A program made the translations under genes and the position numbers. Below are positions 32,055 to 39,423 of a stretch of DNA of 64,000 nt, piece by piece. The DNA comes from Pseudomonas sp. SG20056 (lineage in GTDB: Bacteria; Pseudomonadota; Gammaproteobacteria; Pseudomonadales; Pseudomonadaceae), in NCBI RefSeq assembly GCF_031764535.1, contig NZ_CP134499.1, forward strand, positions 186,001 through 250,000. Direction: 5' to 3'. Position 1 is the stretch's first letter; each line of letters opens with the position of its first letter. The notes beneath the pieces were generated by a model that searched no databases, was not told the DNA's origin, and worked only from the letters and a program-made list of their open reading frames with translations.

Positions 32055-32129
32055 CATAACGTTGGGTTAAGGGGCGGGCTTTAGCCCGTCCCAGTGAGCG
32101 GAGCGAACGTTTTGAACCATTTGTTAGGC
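32055..32129 (-). repeat. attC D
   Basis: Canonical site; core CATAACG, inverse core TTGTTAGGCG. Confidence 0.93.
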
Positions 32130-32420
32130 GCGGACTTGAGCCGGGCGTTGCAAGTGGTTGCGCCGCGATAGCCAACAGTGCTTTTGCTTTAAATGGCTTC
32201 TGCATGCTGTTGTGCTGTTTCATGTGCTTTTCTGCTCCGCAATTTTGGAGCGCCTCTGCGCCGGCACGATGTAATGACTGACGTACAAGGCAATTGCGGA
32301 ACCAAAATTTTTGCGCCGCCCGCGATTTCAAATACGCCAAATTCCTTTGATGGGAAACACACGGTTTTGAACTATTGATTCCGCGATTTCCCATGCGGCC
32401 GCATTCCTTTGCTTTGTTTG
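32130..32420 (-). other. ORF-poor cassette, relative of 30568-30797
   Basis: A whole cassette of about 290 bp with no convincing gene. The longest frame (from 32394, or from ATG 32223 MKQHNSMQKPFKAKALL) reads through attC D into the next cassette, where RSLRSLGRAKARPLT is simply translated attC. It resembles the other cassette over about 200 bp, and its 5' part repeats a CGCGATTTC-rich segment (about 32321-32340 and 32383-32400). Confidence 0.5.
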
Positions 32421-32496
32421 CCTAACGATTAAGCTAAGGGGCGGGCTTTAGCCCGTCCCAGCGAACGGAGTGAGCGATTTGAGCGCCTAGTTAGAG
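32421..32496 (-). repeat. attC E
   Basis: AGCTAAG/TTGAGCG type outer stem with the GGGCGGGC hairpin; core CCTAACGATTAAG. Confidence 0.93.
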
Positions 32497-32933
32497 GCTT
32501 TGGCGCTGAATATTTGTTCGTCAATGCTTTGTGCCTTCGCTATTGTATGAAGGATCATCGCGGCGGCCAATAAGCCAAACTGAATGCTACCCAAAACATC
32601 AATTTTAATTGGTGCCGCAATTAGATTGGTACTGACGGCATAGAGTATTCCAAGTATAGAGCCGCTGAGTATAGATAGTGACCCTAGAACGAAGAACATG
32701 AAGTTATTGCTAATGTTTTCGCTGAATAATTCTTTTTTTGCTTTTTCTCTTATAATTGTCACGAAGAGAAATGAAGAAAGAAATGACCATTCGGGCATGG
32801 TAAACCAACTTACTATAACGCCTTCAGTTGTTCTATAGTTAAAGGCTGTAAGGATTATTATGCATATTAATATTGGCGTAAGCATGTAAAGTGTTTCTAG
32901 TGCCGCTAAAATATATTTTTGAGTGGTGCTCAT
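32487..32933 (-). CDS. Hypothetical four-helix membrane protein (cassette)
   Basis: 148 residues with four hydrophobic stretches (LYMLTPILICIIILTAFNY, WSFLSSFLFVTII, FMFFVLGSLSILSGSILGIL, IQFGLLAAAMILHTIA). No family recognised. The stop codon falls in the attC E inverse core. The ATG lies 19 nt past the attC F core with only a weak AGAGG upstream. Confidence 0.68.
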   Translation of the reverse strand: MSTTQKYILAALETLYMLTPILICIIILTAFNYRTTEGVIVSWFTMPEWSFLSSFLFVTIIREKAKKELFSENISNNFMFFVLGSLSILSGSILGILYAVSTNLIAAPIKIDVLGSIQFGLLAAAMILHTIAKAQSIDEQIFSAKASN

Positions 32934-32945
32934 TACTTGTGAAGC

Positions 32946-33021
32946 CTCTAACGTTTGGTTAAGGGGCGGGCTTTAGCCCGTCCCAGTGAGCGAAGCGAAC
33001 GATTTGAACCAGTTGTTAGAA
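32946..33021 (-). repeat. attC F
   Basis: Canonical site; GGGCGGGC hairpin, inverse core TTGTTAGAAG. Confidence 0.93.
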
Positions 33022-33025
33022 GCCA

Positions 33026-33598
33026 TTACGCGCCGGTGCTCCAGGAAAACAGAATGAAAGAATTTTGAGTCTCGTACAAAAACTCCATTTCGTTCCATTC
33101 GTTCGCTGATGCAATGACATTGCTGTTTGGCAAGGGCCGCCACAACTCATGAGGTTCTGATAATTTATCTCCATTTAAAAATACTCCCCAATGATCAGGG
33201 TTGTACATGCTGTTGGAGCTAATTTTATTTTTGATGCGAGATTGTATTGAAGAAATTATGTCCTCAATTTGAATCAGTGCGTCGCTAAATGATATGTCTT
33301 TGGCTTTATTTATCTCTGGCAACAACCATTTGTTAGCTAGTAACTCAAGATCATTAGCGCTTGTTTCGTTTATGAGCCACTCCTCATAAAAGTGAAGTGC
33401 ATGATTTAATAGCGTAAAAAACGCTATAGCTTTGTGCGATACCTGATTTTTCCCGCAAGCAAAGAGGTTGGCCGAGCACAGTGCCTCGTCTTGGGTTCTA
33501 AATTCCAAGATGTCGACGCTAATCTGTAGTGACTGGACAAGCGCATTGCTAAGAAAATTTTCAGAGCTGCCCAGTTCGATAAGGTTGGCTGCATTCAT
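33026..33598 (-). CDS. Hypothetical cassette protein
   Basis: 190 residues, one of the longer cassette genes, soluble, no signal peptide. The middle is helical (SHKAIAFFTLLNHALHFYEE; ISFSDALIQIEDIISSIQSR) and the C-terminal part is Trp-rich (DHWGVFLNGD, ELWRPL, ANEWNEMEFLY, LFSWST). No family recognised. It ends 5 bp from attC F. Confidence 0.68.
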   Translation of the reverse strand: MNAANLIELGSSENFLSNALVQSLQISVDILEFRTQDEALCSANLFACGKNQVSHKAIAFFTLLNHALHFYEEWLINETSANDLELLANKWLLPEINKAKDISFSDALIQIEDIISSIQSRIKNKISSNSMYNPDHWGVFLNGDKLSEPHELWRPLPNSNVIASANEWNEMEFLYETQNSFILFSWSTGA

Positions 33599-33607
33599 GC
33601 TCTTGGC

Positions 33608-33685
33608 TTCTAACGTTTGGTTAAGGGGCCGGCTTTAGCCGGTCCCGAGTGAGCGAAGCGAACGACTTGAACCAATTGTTATGCA
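33608..33685 (-). repeat. attC G
   Basis: CCGGCTTTAGCCGG hairpin variant followed by TCCCGAGTGAG. Identical to attC R. Confidence 0.93.
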
Positions 33686-34348
33686 TAAACACATTGTCCC
33701 TGATTAGTATTGGCTCTAATTATTGGGCTGTGCGGAGTTGGCGTTTGTGCGTGATTTTATGAATAAATAGAGACAGGGAATTAATATGGTTGCCGGTACA
33801 ATAATCAAAAGTGTCCACCATAACGAGCTGTGATATATCTGGAATGCCTCAATTATGAGACCTGCTAGCGCTAGGCCGAGGCCAATTCCAATAATAATGT
33901 CACCACGCCCTGAGAGGCGACACAGAAGAAGTGCTGAGTTGACAATTAAAACTAATAGATATTGCGCCAGAATCACGCATATGAATGCGAGGAAGTAGGC
34001 TGAAATAAACTCGGCTATACCCCATAACAAACCATTGCCGTATTCGACGCTCATGTATACAAACGGCATTGATAAAAAAGCAAATGCGATTGTTACAATC
34101 CTAGTGTGGAATACCTGCTCTCTTTCAGTGTCTGTCAGGTGCTTTAGATCATAATCTATTCCGTCCGACATATTTACAAGCTGATCTAATCCTATGTATT
34201 TGATTGCGCGCTCTATTCGATCAGAGGCTAATTTTGAGAAGTCATTGTTGTATATGTGGATGACTGTCAGTGCGATGCCGGTGATTTCTAATATTAATGC
34301 TAGAACTTGTAGTTGATCCATGCTCACTGCTGGTTATCCTTGCATAAC
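33610..34348 (-). repeat. Duplicated cassette, copy 1
   Basis: 739 bp that appear identical to 39348-40086. The ends fall at the recombination cores, so a single complete cassette (gene plus attC) was copied. Confidence 0.9.
33716..34327 (-). CDS. Membrane protein of the duplicated cassette, copy 1
   Basis: 203 residues, with the same translation as 39454-40065. About five membrane helices: LALILEITGIALTVIHIY, IVTIAFAFLSMPFVYMSV, FISAYFLAFICVILAQYLLV, IIIGIGLGLALAGLIIEAF and WWTLLIIVPATILIPCLYLF. A soluble loop of about 50 residues lies between helices 1 and 2. Start is GTG 34327 with AAGGA 8 nt upstream, or ATG 34321. No family recognised. Being kept intact in two copies hints that dosage or position may matter. 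Confidence 0.72.
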   Translation of the reverse strand: MSMDQLQVLALILEITGIALTVIHIYNNDFSKLASDRIERAIKYIGLDQLVNMSDGIDYDLKHLTDTEREQVFHTRIVTIAFAFLSMPFVYMSVEYGNGLLWGIAEFISAYFLAFICVILAQYLLVLIVNSALLLCRLSGRGDIIIGIGLGLALAGLIIEAFQIYHSSLWWTLLIIVPATILIPCLYLFIKSRTNANSAQPNN

Positions 34349-34417
34349 GTTTGGTTAAGGGGCGGGCTTCAGCCCGTCCCAGTGAGCGAAGCGAACGGTT
34401 TGAACCACTTGTTAGGT
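34342..34417 (-). repeat. attC H
   Basis: Canonical site with a C in the hairpin loop (GGGCTTCAGCCC), the base that separates it from attC S beside the other duplicated copy. Confidence 0.93.
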
Positions 34418-34439
34418 TTCAATTGCACAGTCTCGTTCT

Positions 34440-35231
34440 TTAGAACTCGATTACAGGCTGCTTCATACTCATGTCTGATGGGAAAACTGGATGAAGCGCT
34501 TGAGGGTTCTTTTTAAGTGCTAGCTCAACGAATTTTTTGTCTTCTTCAAATGTGTGCATGATTTTGAATTTTTTGATACCAAGCCTCTGTGACCTTATTG
34601 TGTCGTGAAGAGAACTTGCCCTGAAACTAATGGTTCTCATGAATAAGGAGTACAGCTCGAAATCGAATTTGCTGTATATCTGGTTGATTTTTTCAATTAC
34701 TACAGGTGAGTTTTCTATGCTGGGCACTATTTTTAGAGCTTCGATGATTTCATCTTTCTTTGCTTTTGCTGAAGGTACTACCTGATTTTCGCTGCATAGT
34801 TCTTTTAGGTCGCTGACTTTCAATTTTTGCAATAGTATTTCTATGCTACTGGAGTCGAAATTTGGCCTTACTGGGAATCTAGATGGAAATTTTCCAATTT
34901 CTATAAATACTCCTTTCCATTCTTCGTATTCACACCATTGCCATTCTTTATCTTTGAAGTGCTCTTCCCATACGCTGGAATAGTAACCTGACATATTGAG
35001 GAAGCCGCCTTCGCTGCCTTTTATTACGCGAAGTATTTTTTCTCCTGCGCAAGCTTCCAGCCCCTTAATGTCCTTGATCATTGAATCAAAGATTTTGTCA
35101 TAGCACTCATACAGCTCTTTGTCTGGTGTTATTGTTGGAATTGGAGAGCTTGGCTCGCTTGCTTTTATTGTGCTACTGGCAGCTCTGTTTTCCTTGCTTT
35201 TATTCGGCCGTAGAAAGTCAAAAAAACCCAT
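34440..35231 (-). CDS. Cassette protein with a SAP-like segment
   Basis: 263 residues, the largest cassette product. Residues about 136-167 (LKVSDLKELCSENQVVPSAK and then KDEIIEAL) have the helix-extended loop-helix pattern of a SAP domain, a DNA-binding fold. The N-terminus (MGFFDFLRPNKSKENRAAS) is low-complexity and basic. The remainder is unrecognised. ATG 35231 has a good AGGAG. The SAP call is by eye and needs a profile search. Confidence 0.65.
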   Translation of the reverse strand: MGFFDFLRPNKSKENRAASSTIKASEPSSPIPTITPDKELYECYDKIFDSMIKDIKGLEACAGEKILRVIKGSEGGFLNMSGYYSSVWEEHFKDKEWQWCEYEEWKGVFIEIGKFPSRFPVRPNFDSSSIEILLQKLKVSDLKELCSENQVVPSAKAKKDEIIEALKIVPSIENSPVVIEKINQIYSKFDFELYSLFMRTISFRASSLHDTIRSQRLGIKKFKIMHTFEEDKKFVELALKKNPQALHPVFPSDMSMKQPVIEF

Positions 35232-35296
35232 AATAAACTCCTGTTTTATTGCTCTTAGTGGGCTTTAAGGCCGGTTTATTCTTGAGCTGCTTGAAA

Positions 35297-35371
35297 CCTA
35301 ACGTATGGTTAAGGGGCGGGCTTTAGCCCGTCCCAGTGAGCGAAGCGAGCGGTTTGAACCAATTGTTAGGC
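35297..35371 (-). repeat. attC I
   Basis: Canonical; GGGCGGGC hairpin, CGTATGG in the left arm. Confidence 0.93.
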
Positions 35372-35388
35372 TGGCGTCGCCGGGTGAG

Positions 35389-35685
35389 TTACGAGAGACA
35401 ATCATGGTCTTCCAGTTCTGGCTCTGAATAAACATTAATTTTATATTTTTTCTGAAGAAAACTTATGACTTGTTGAATGTGCGGCCCGGCGTCAGCAGAT
35501 TTTATTTGATGTTTCATTGATGAGAATGTATCTATTATAACTTTATGCTTGTCTATGTGTATCCAAAACCAAGAGTCAGTTTGCAGCCCGCACTCGATGC
35601 TCTTGAAGTGCTCCAGCAAATATTTCTTTAGCCCCTCATGAAAGTCCCAGTATTCTTCTGGATATTCAAATTCTGCGAATATCAT
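35389..35685 (-). CDS. Hypothetical cassette protein
   Basis: 98 residues, acidic, soluble. It starts MIFAEFEYPEEYWDFHEGLK, with a central WFWIHIDKHKVIIDTF strand pair and a C-terminal helix (QQVISFLQKKYKINVY). No family recognised; the size and shape would fit a small immunity-type or antitoxin-type protein, but no partner is present. ATG 35685 has AGGAG upstream. Confidence 0.66.
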   Translation of the reverse strand: MIFAEFEYPEEYWDFHEGLKKYLLEHFKSIECGLQTDSWFWIHIDKHKVIIDTFSSMKHQIKSADAGPHIQQVISFLQKKYKINVYSEPELEDHDCLS

Positions 35686-35704
35686 TGGGGCTCCTGCATA
35701 AGTG

Positions 35705-35782
35705 CCTAACGTTTGGTTAAGGGGCGGGCTTTAGCCCGTCCCTAGAGAGCGCAGCGAACGGGCTTGAACCGCTTGTTATAAC
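35705..35782 (-). repeat. attC J
   Basis: Canonical hairpin but with CTAGAGAGCGCAG in place of AGTGAGCGAAG, making it slightly longer. Confidence 0.9.
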
Positions 35783-36196
35783 CTACTGCGGAGGCGTGAG
35801 ATGCCTTAATGCTTTTTGCATGTTTTCTACAAGAACAACAGTGGTTTTTTCATTCACCTCTGGCGCTTTAGCTATAAATGATTTCCCAATTGGAGAGGAA
35901 AAAAATTCAGTGATAGCTTTGAGTTCGTTCACCGTGTAGGACTCTTCGTATATTTTTGTTGTAGGTCCAACTAGCGCCTCCCAGGCCATGGCCTCCCTAA
36001 AATATTTTTCAAATCCAGGTGTTTGTGCTACTGGGTTTCCGGCAAGCTGTTTTATGTAAGCATCAACTATTAACTCATGGTTCTGCTTGGCGTTTGTTAC
36101 CTCTAACATCTCTAATACTAAGTCATGCTTTTCACCCCCGTAAGCAGAGGTAGCAAATGCTAAGCATAGTCCGAGTGCAAACTTCATGTTTTTCAT
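35783..36196 (-). CDS. DUF2059-like secreted protein (cassette)
   Basis: 137 residues from ATG 36196, chosen because AAGGAG lies 6 nt upstream and a signal peptide follows (MKNMKFALGLCLAFATSAYG); the frame is open further to 36235 through the atypical attC. The mature part ends with YTVNELKAITEFFSSPIGKS, the DUF2059 pattern. It should be periplasmic. A larger relative with two such units is encoded at 55500-56267. Function unknown. Confidence 0.75.
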   Translation of the reverse strand: MKNMKFALGLCLAFATSAYGGEKHDLVLEMLEVTNAKQNHELIVDAYIKQLAGNPVAQTPGFEKYFREAMAWEALVGPTTKIYEESYTVNELKAITEFFSSPIGKSFIAKAPEVNEKTTVVLVENMQKALRHLTPPQ

Positions 36197-36210
36197 GCGT
36201 ATCTCCTTGG

Positions 36211-36264
36211 TTATAACGTTCGAGGTGAGCGACACGAAGTGTTCGCTCTAGTGAGTAGTTATCC
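36211..36264 (-). repeat. attC K, short atypical attC-like site
   Basis: 54 bp, unlike its neighbours in sequence. The core TTATAACGTT and the inverse core AGTTAT flank TGAGCGACACGAAGTG and TTCGCTC, where GAGCGA pairs with TCGCTC and ACAC with GTGT. It separates the DUF2059 gene from an ORF-poor cassette and probably came from a different integron lineage. Confidence 0.65.
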
Positions 36265-36489
36265 GACGATTTGCACTCGCCCGCGAAGCGGGTCGGTAAA
36301 TGCAGGTAAAACTCAAGGGAGAAAAAATCAAAAAACAGCGATTTCCAGCGAAACCAAACAGCGCTGTTCGCCTTAACAGCAGTTAAGCGATAGCGCTGTT
36401 TGGTTTCGCTAATTAGCATATTTTTTGCTTTTTGGTCACCTTGATTCCATGTCATTTACGTGTCCTTGAACGCCGATTTCCCTATCGTT
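36265..36489 (-). other. ORF-poor cassette with a 64-nt hairpin
   Basis: The 225 bp between attC K and attC L hold no credible gene; the only long frame (from ATG 36455) reads through the hairpin and attC K into the next gene out of frame. The main feature is a perfect 19-bp inverted repeat (36347-36365 AGCGAAACCAAACAGCGCT, 36392-36410), with inner stems TCGC/GCGA and TTAAC/GTTAA. On the minus strand it is followed by T-rich GTTTTTTGATTTTTT. A smaller CCCGC/GCGGG stem lies at about 36280. Confidence 0.6.
36347..36410 (-). ncRNA. Possible structured RNA or DNA hairpin in cassette
   Basis: Arms of 19 bp pair perfectly, then 4 and 5 more pairs close on an AGCA tetraloop, for 28 pairs in 64 nt. 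The T-runs on the minus strand downstream would fit a transcript end. Whether it is transcribed is unknown. Confidence 0.4.
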
Positions 36490-36566
36490 GGGTAACGTTT
36501 GGTTAAGGGGCCGGCTTTAGCCGGTCCCGAGTGAGCGAAGCGAGCGACTTGAACCATTTGTTAGGC
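36490..36566 (-). repeat. attC L
   Basis: CCGGCTTTAGCCGG variant. The core is GGTAAC rather than CCTAAC. Confidence 0.9.
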
Positions 36567-36980
36567 GAATTCTGACACTATGCATATGACAGTAAGGCCT
36601 AATAATATGGTTATGAATATTTTATTTATTAAGCTCTCGGTGCGCCGACTACTGATTTTGTGCTCTGGATAAATTATTGGCCATATTTTATTTGTGGCGG
36701 CAAGCAGTAGTATTTCTGGGGTGATCGGTATGCGGTTAACCTGCTGATATGGTGCTGGCGAGAATAGAGCGCCGAAATTTAACCCCTCTTCATTGTGGTG
36801 AAAATACCAGCAGTAGTTGTTCATGGAAACGTTGTATCTTGATGAAAAATCTTCCATTAACTCAAAGAAATCATCTCCGTCTATGCCAAGGTCATAGCAT
36901 AGATCAGCTTCTGGAGTAAGTTTGCCTTTGCTTACTCCTTGGCTTTTTTCAAGGAAATTGTAGATTTCTTCGATATCCAT
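36561..36980 (-). CDS. DUF1493 family protein (cassette)
   Basis: 139 residues. DUF1493 features: TPEADLCYDLGIDGDDFFELMEDF cut short, the aromatic WYFHHNEEGLNFGALF, and RIPITPEILLLAA then YPEH. The N-terminal half resembles a carrier-protein helix bundle. A single C-terminal helix (FITILLGLTVICIVSEF) suggests a membrane tail. The ATG is only 5 nt past the AGG of the attC core. Role unknown. Confidence 0.8.
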   Translation of the reverse strand: MDIEEIYNFLEKSQGVSKGKLTPEADLCYDLGIDGDDFFELMEDFSSRYNVSMNNYCWYFHHNEEGLNFGALFSPAPYQQVNRIPITPEILLLAATNKIWPIIYPEHKISSRRTESLINKIFITILLGLTVICIVSEFA

Positions 36981-36985
36981 ATTCG

Positions 36986-37060
36986 CCTAACGTTTGGTTA
37001 AGGGGCGGGCTTTAGCCCGTCCCAGTGAGCGAAGCGAACGGTTTGAACCACTTGTTAGGG
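36986..37060 (-). repeat. attC M
   Basis: Canonical; GGGCGGGC hairpin. Confidence 0.93.
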
Positions 37061-37342
37061 CGCTGCATTGATTTTTCCCTGAAACAGCTCTAGTAATTTT
37101 AGGCAGTACTGCGCAGCCTCAATGGGTGATGAAACTCTATATCCACTACGATTGACCGCGATGACTACAGACTGATCTCCGCCTGTGCCTTGCTCAGCAC
37201 CCGTAATTAAGCAAGTGACAATTTCTTTGGCGAATACTGGATCTTCTTCCGCTAGCTCTGCCATACATAGAGCAGCTTCTTCGAGAGTTCCTTGATTCAC
37301 AAAGGCCCCGAAAATATCTTCCAATGTTGCTGGGTATGGCAT
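37055..37342 (-). CDS. Hypothetical cassette protein
   Basis: 95 residues, soluble, acidic, mostly helical (TLEEAALCMAELAEEDPVFA; IEAAQYCLKLLELFQGK) with one central strand segment (QSVVIAVNRSGYRV). No family recognised. No clear ribosome site apart from the AGGG of the core 11 nt before the ATG. Confidence 0.66.
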   Translation of the reverse strand: MPYPATLEDIFGAFVNQGTLEEAALCMAELAEEDPVFAKEIVTCLITGAEQGTGGDQSVVIAVNRSGYRVSSPIEAAQYCLKLLELFQGKINAAP

Positions 37343-37354
37343 GTGGTTGTTAGC

Positions 37355-37429
37355 CCTAACGTTTGGTTAAGGGGCGGGCTTTAGCCCGTCCCAGTGAGCG
37401 AAGCGAGCGATTTGAACCAGTTGTTATAT
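37355..37429 (-). repeat. attC N
   Basis: Canonical; inverse core TTGTTATAT. Confidence 0.93.
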
Positions 37430-37837
37430 TTCAGTGTTGAATTTACCGAGATAGACAAGTGATTCGGTGCTTTCAGGTTCCCTTAGATTTTTCTCATTTG
37501 ACGTGGTTCTGAGGTCGCCATATATGGATTCAGTGCCAACTATTATGTAGTGACTGAAATTTTCAGAAGATTTATTTTTTAGAATGCATTGTTCATCTTT
37601 GCTTTTAATGAGGCTACTGATATAGGCTAAGTCGGTTGCCAGTTCAACAAAATCGGAATCCATATAAAACCCCAATTCTTGTTTAAGTCGCCAGCTAGGA
37701 TTTCTCTCTTCCCAAGCCTCGTAATCACTATCGCTTGCGTCAGTTGAAGGCTCGGGCTCCCACTGCTCAAATGCAAATTCTTGAGCTTCTGCTTCATTCT
37801 TAAATTTTCCGGCAAATAGATAGAATGAATAGAACAT
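37424..37837 (-). CDS. Hypothetical cassette protein, weakly Imm22-like
   Basis: 137 residues, acidic and soluble. The start (FYLFAGKFKNEAEAQEFAFE) and middle (LKQELGFYMDSDFVELATDL) recall the shape of Imm22-type immunity proteins, where a length of strand and helix precedes an acidic EF/DFVE segment. The resemblance is weak and from memory. No toxin is encoded beside it. No ribosome site is seen before ATG 37837. Confidence 0.62.
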   Translation of the reverse strand: MFYSFYLFAGKFKNEAEAQEFAFEQWEPEPSTDASDSDYEAWEERNPSWRLKQELGFYMDSDFVELATDLAYISSLIKSKDEQCILKNKSSENFSHYIIVGTESIYGDLRTTSNEKNLREPESTESLVYLGKFNTEI

Positions 37838-37854
37838 CGACTTTGACTCTGAAA

Positions 37855-37929
37855 TATAACGTTTGGTTAAGGGGCGGGCTTTAGCCCGTCCCAGTGAGCG
37901 AAGCGAACGGTTTGAACCAGTTGTTAGGT
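37855..37929 (-). repeat. attC O
   Basis: Canonical; core TATAACG. Confidence 0.93.
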
Positions 37930-37932
37930 GCG

Positions 37933-38349
37933 TTAGCCTGAGTGAACACTTTTAAAATACTCTGTTCGCTCAATAGTCATTCTTAGCTTACATTCCTCTA
38001 CTTGGACGCCCTGCCAAGGAGATGGGGTGGATGATATTCCTATGAATTCACACTCGGCATCTCTAAATTTAAGCCAAGCCCTTTGAGCTGAACGAAATAA
38101 GCTAACAAGTTCGGTGTTTGGCCAGTTCTGGCGTAATGCAGTTTCTTCTTCTTCGGTTCTTTTTATGGCTTTTTTGTATTCTATATTCAATTGTTCGTCA
38201 GCGAGTTTGTTCTTTTGAGTTACACACATATGCCCTGCCATGACTCCACCGCCCTGAGTATTGCAAGGGTCACTTTCCTCAGCGCCAAAGGCTGCTGCTG
38301 AAAAGAAGAAAAGTAAAAAGTAAATTGCTTTCAAATATACACCTAGCAT
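37933..38349 (-). CDS. LprI-like (DUF1311) secreted protein (cassette)
   Basis: 138 residues. Signal peptide (AIYFLLFFFSAAAFGA), then Cys-containing DPCNTQGGG, a helical NIEYKKAIKRTEEEE, and SAQRAWLKFRDAECEF, the hallmark of the lysozyme-inhibitor LprI-N / DUF1311 family. It should be periplasmic. The ATG follows the core by 1 nt, so the true start may be a little downstream. A second family member is the first cassette at 42876-43271. Confidence 0.78.
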   Translation of the reverse strand: MLGVYLKAIYFLLFFFSAAAFGAEESDPCNTQGGGVMAGHMCVTQKNKLADEQLNIEYKKAIKRTEEEETALRQNWPNTELVSLFRSAQRAWLKFRDAECEFIGISSTPSPWQGVQVEECKLRMTIERTEYFKSVHSG

Positions 38350-38424
38350 CTAACGTTTAAGCTAAGGGGCGGGCTTTAGCCCGTCCCAGTGAGCGAAGCG
38401 AACGATTTGAGCGCATTGTTAGGT
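38348..38424 (-). repeat. attC P
   Basis: AGCTAAG / TTGAGCG outer stem with the GGGCGGGC hairpin. Confidence 0.93.
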
Positions 38425-38808
38425 GTGCCCAGTGATTTTATTATGAATATGCTGTTCAAGTTCATTAATGAATTTTATAAATTCAAAGTCGATGACCTTA
38501 AGTCGTCTTGCAGACTTTATTAGGCCTTCCGAAATTCGGTTTGCGATGTAGCAGTTAGCGGAGCTTTGATTGCCGGAAATGCTATTCTGGTTTATGACCA
38601 AACTGAGGTCCCATAATTTATGCTCCGGATGATATTTTGTACGATCCTTTAGATTTTTGCTTTCTGGTATAACTATTAGCTCGATAAATACTTTATTGAT
38701 TGAGTCGCCATAATCCTCGCTTTCGAAATTTGATAGGCGAGGCCCGGTAATTATTTTTATAAACTCTATTGGGGCGCTCCAGCCAACTGAAGAGAAAGAT
38801 ACGTCCAT
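38419..38808 (-). CDS. Hypothetical cassette protein
   Basis: 129 residues, soluble (MDVSFSSVGWSAPIEFIKII). It has a strand-rich first half (VFIELIVIPESKN, LWDLSLVINQNS) and a helical end (GLIKSARRLKVIDFEFIKFI). No family recognised. The ATG lies 7 nt after the AGG of the attC core. Confidence 0.66.
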   Translation of the reverse strand: MDVSFSSVGWSAPIEFIKIITGPRLSNFESEDYGDSINKVFIELIVIPESKNLKDRTKYHPEHKLWDLSLVINQNSISGNQSSANCYIANRISEGLIKSARRLKVIDFEFIKFINELEQHIHNKITGHT

Positions 38809-38815
38809 GTAAACA

Positions 38816-38890
38816 CCTAACGTTTGGTTAAGGGGCGGGCTTTAGCCCGTCCCAGTGAGCGAAGCGAGCGATTTGAACCACTTGTTAGGC
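38816..38890 (-). repeat. attC Q
   Basis: Canonical; GGGCGGGC hairpin. Confidence 0.93.
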
Positions 38891-38894
38891 GAAA

Positions 38895-39338
38895 TTAAGT
38901 ACTAATGTTGTCTCGTATGATAATGCTGATAATTTCATTGCTCTCAGTTTCGTAATAAATATTATACAGTTTAGAGTTTATTGCAAATTTCCGGGCTGGA
39001 TGAGTGTTAGGCATGCCCGGTATCCTGATGCTCGGTATATCTTTATAGATTCCACCTAGCTCTATTGTTGCTTCCGCAATAGAACGTGATAGTAAATAGT
39101 TATTAACTATGTGGTCTTCGGCGGCGAAAAAGCCATCAGCTTCTTTGAGATAAATTCGGATGTCTGATATTTCGCCGCTGTTATCGGCGTGAAAGCAGAT
39201 GCCCAATTCGGGCAGCTTTAAAAATTCATCGCTTTCTATTTTTTGATATTCTATGATTTCAATAAGTGACCTTAGTGTTTTCAGTGCGGCGATTATGTCG
39301 CCATTCAAATAGTCATCAGGAGTTATTGTTGTCATCAA
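38895..39338 (-). CDS. Hypothetical cassette protein
   Basis: 147 residues, acidic and soluble. The N-terminal helix (GDIIAALKTLRSLIEIIEYQ) is followed by strands (GICFHADNSGEISDIRIYL) and a C-terminal beta region (KLYNIYYETESNEIISIII). No family recognised. An ATG at 39335 is equally possible. Confidence 0.66.
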   Translation of the reverse strand: MMTTITPDDYLNGDIIAALKTLRSLIEIIEYQKIESDEFLKLPELGICFHADNSGEISDIRIYLKEADGFFAAEDHIVNNYLLSRSIAEATIELGGIYKDIPSIRIPGMPNTHPARKFAINSKLYNIYYETESNEIISIIIRDNIST

Positions 39339-39346
39339 AGGTTTTG

Positions 39347-39423
39347 CCTAACGTTTGGTTAAGGGGCCGGCTTTAGCCGGTCCCGAGTGAGCGAAGCGAA
39401 CGACTTGAACCAATTGTTATGCA
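39347..39423 (-). repeat. attC R
   Basis: CCGGCTTTAGCCGG variant, identical to attC G. Confidence 0.93.

Noticed and set aside
34313..34516. Plus-strand 67-residue frame spanning attC H
   Set aside because: Crosses an attC and lies antisense to cassette genes; no domain or ribosome site.
36197..36235. N-terminal extension of the DUF2059 cassette gene
   Set aside because: It runs through the atypical attC core; the ATG at 36196 has a good ribosome site and starts a signal peptide.
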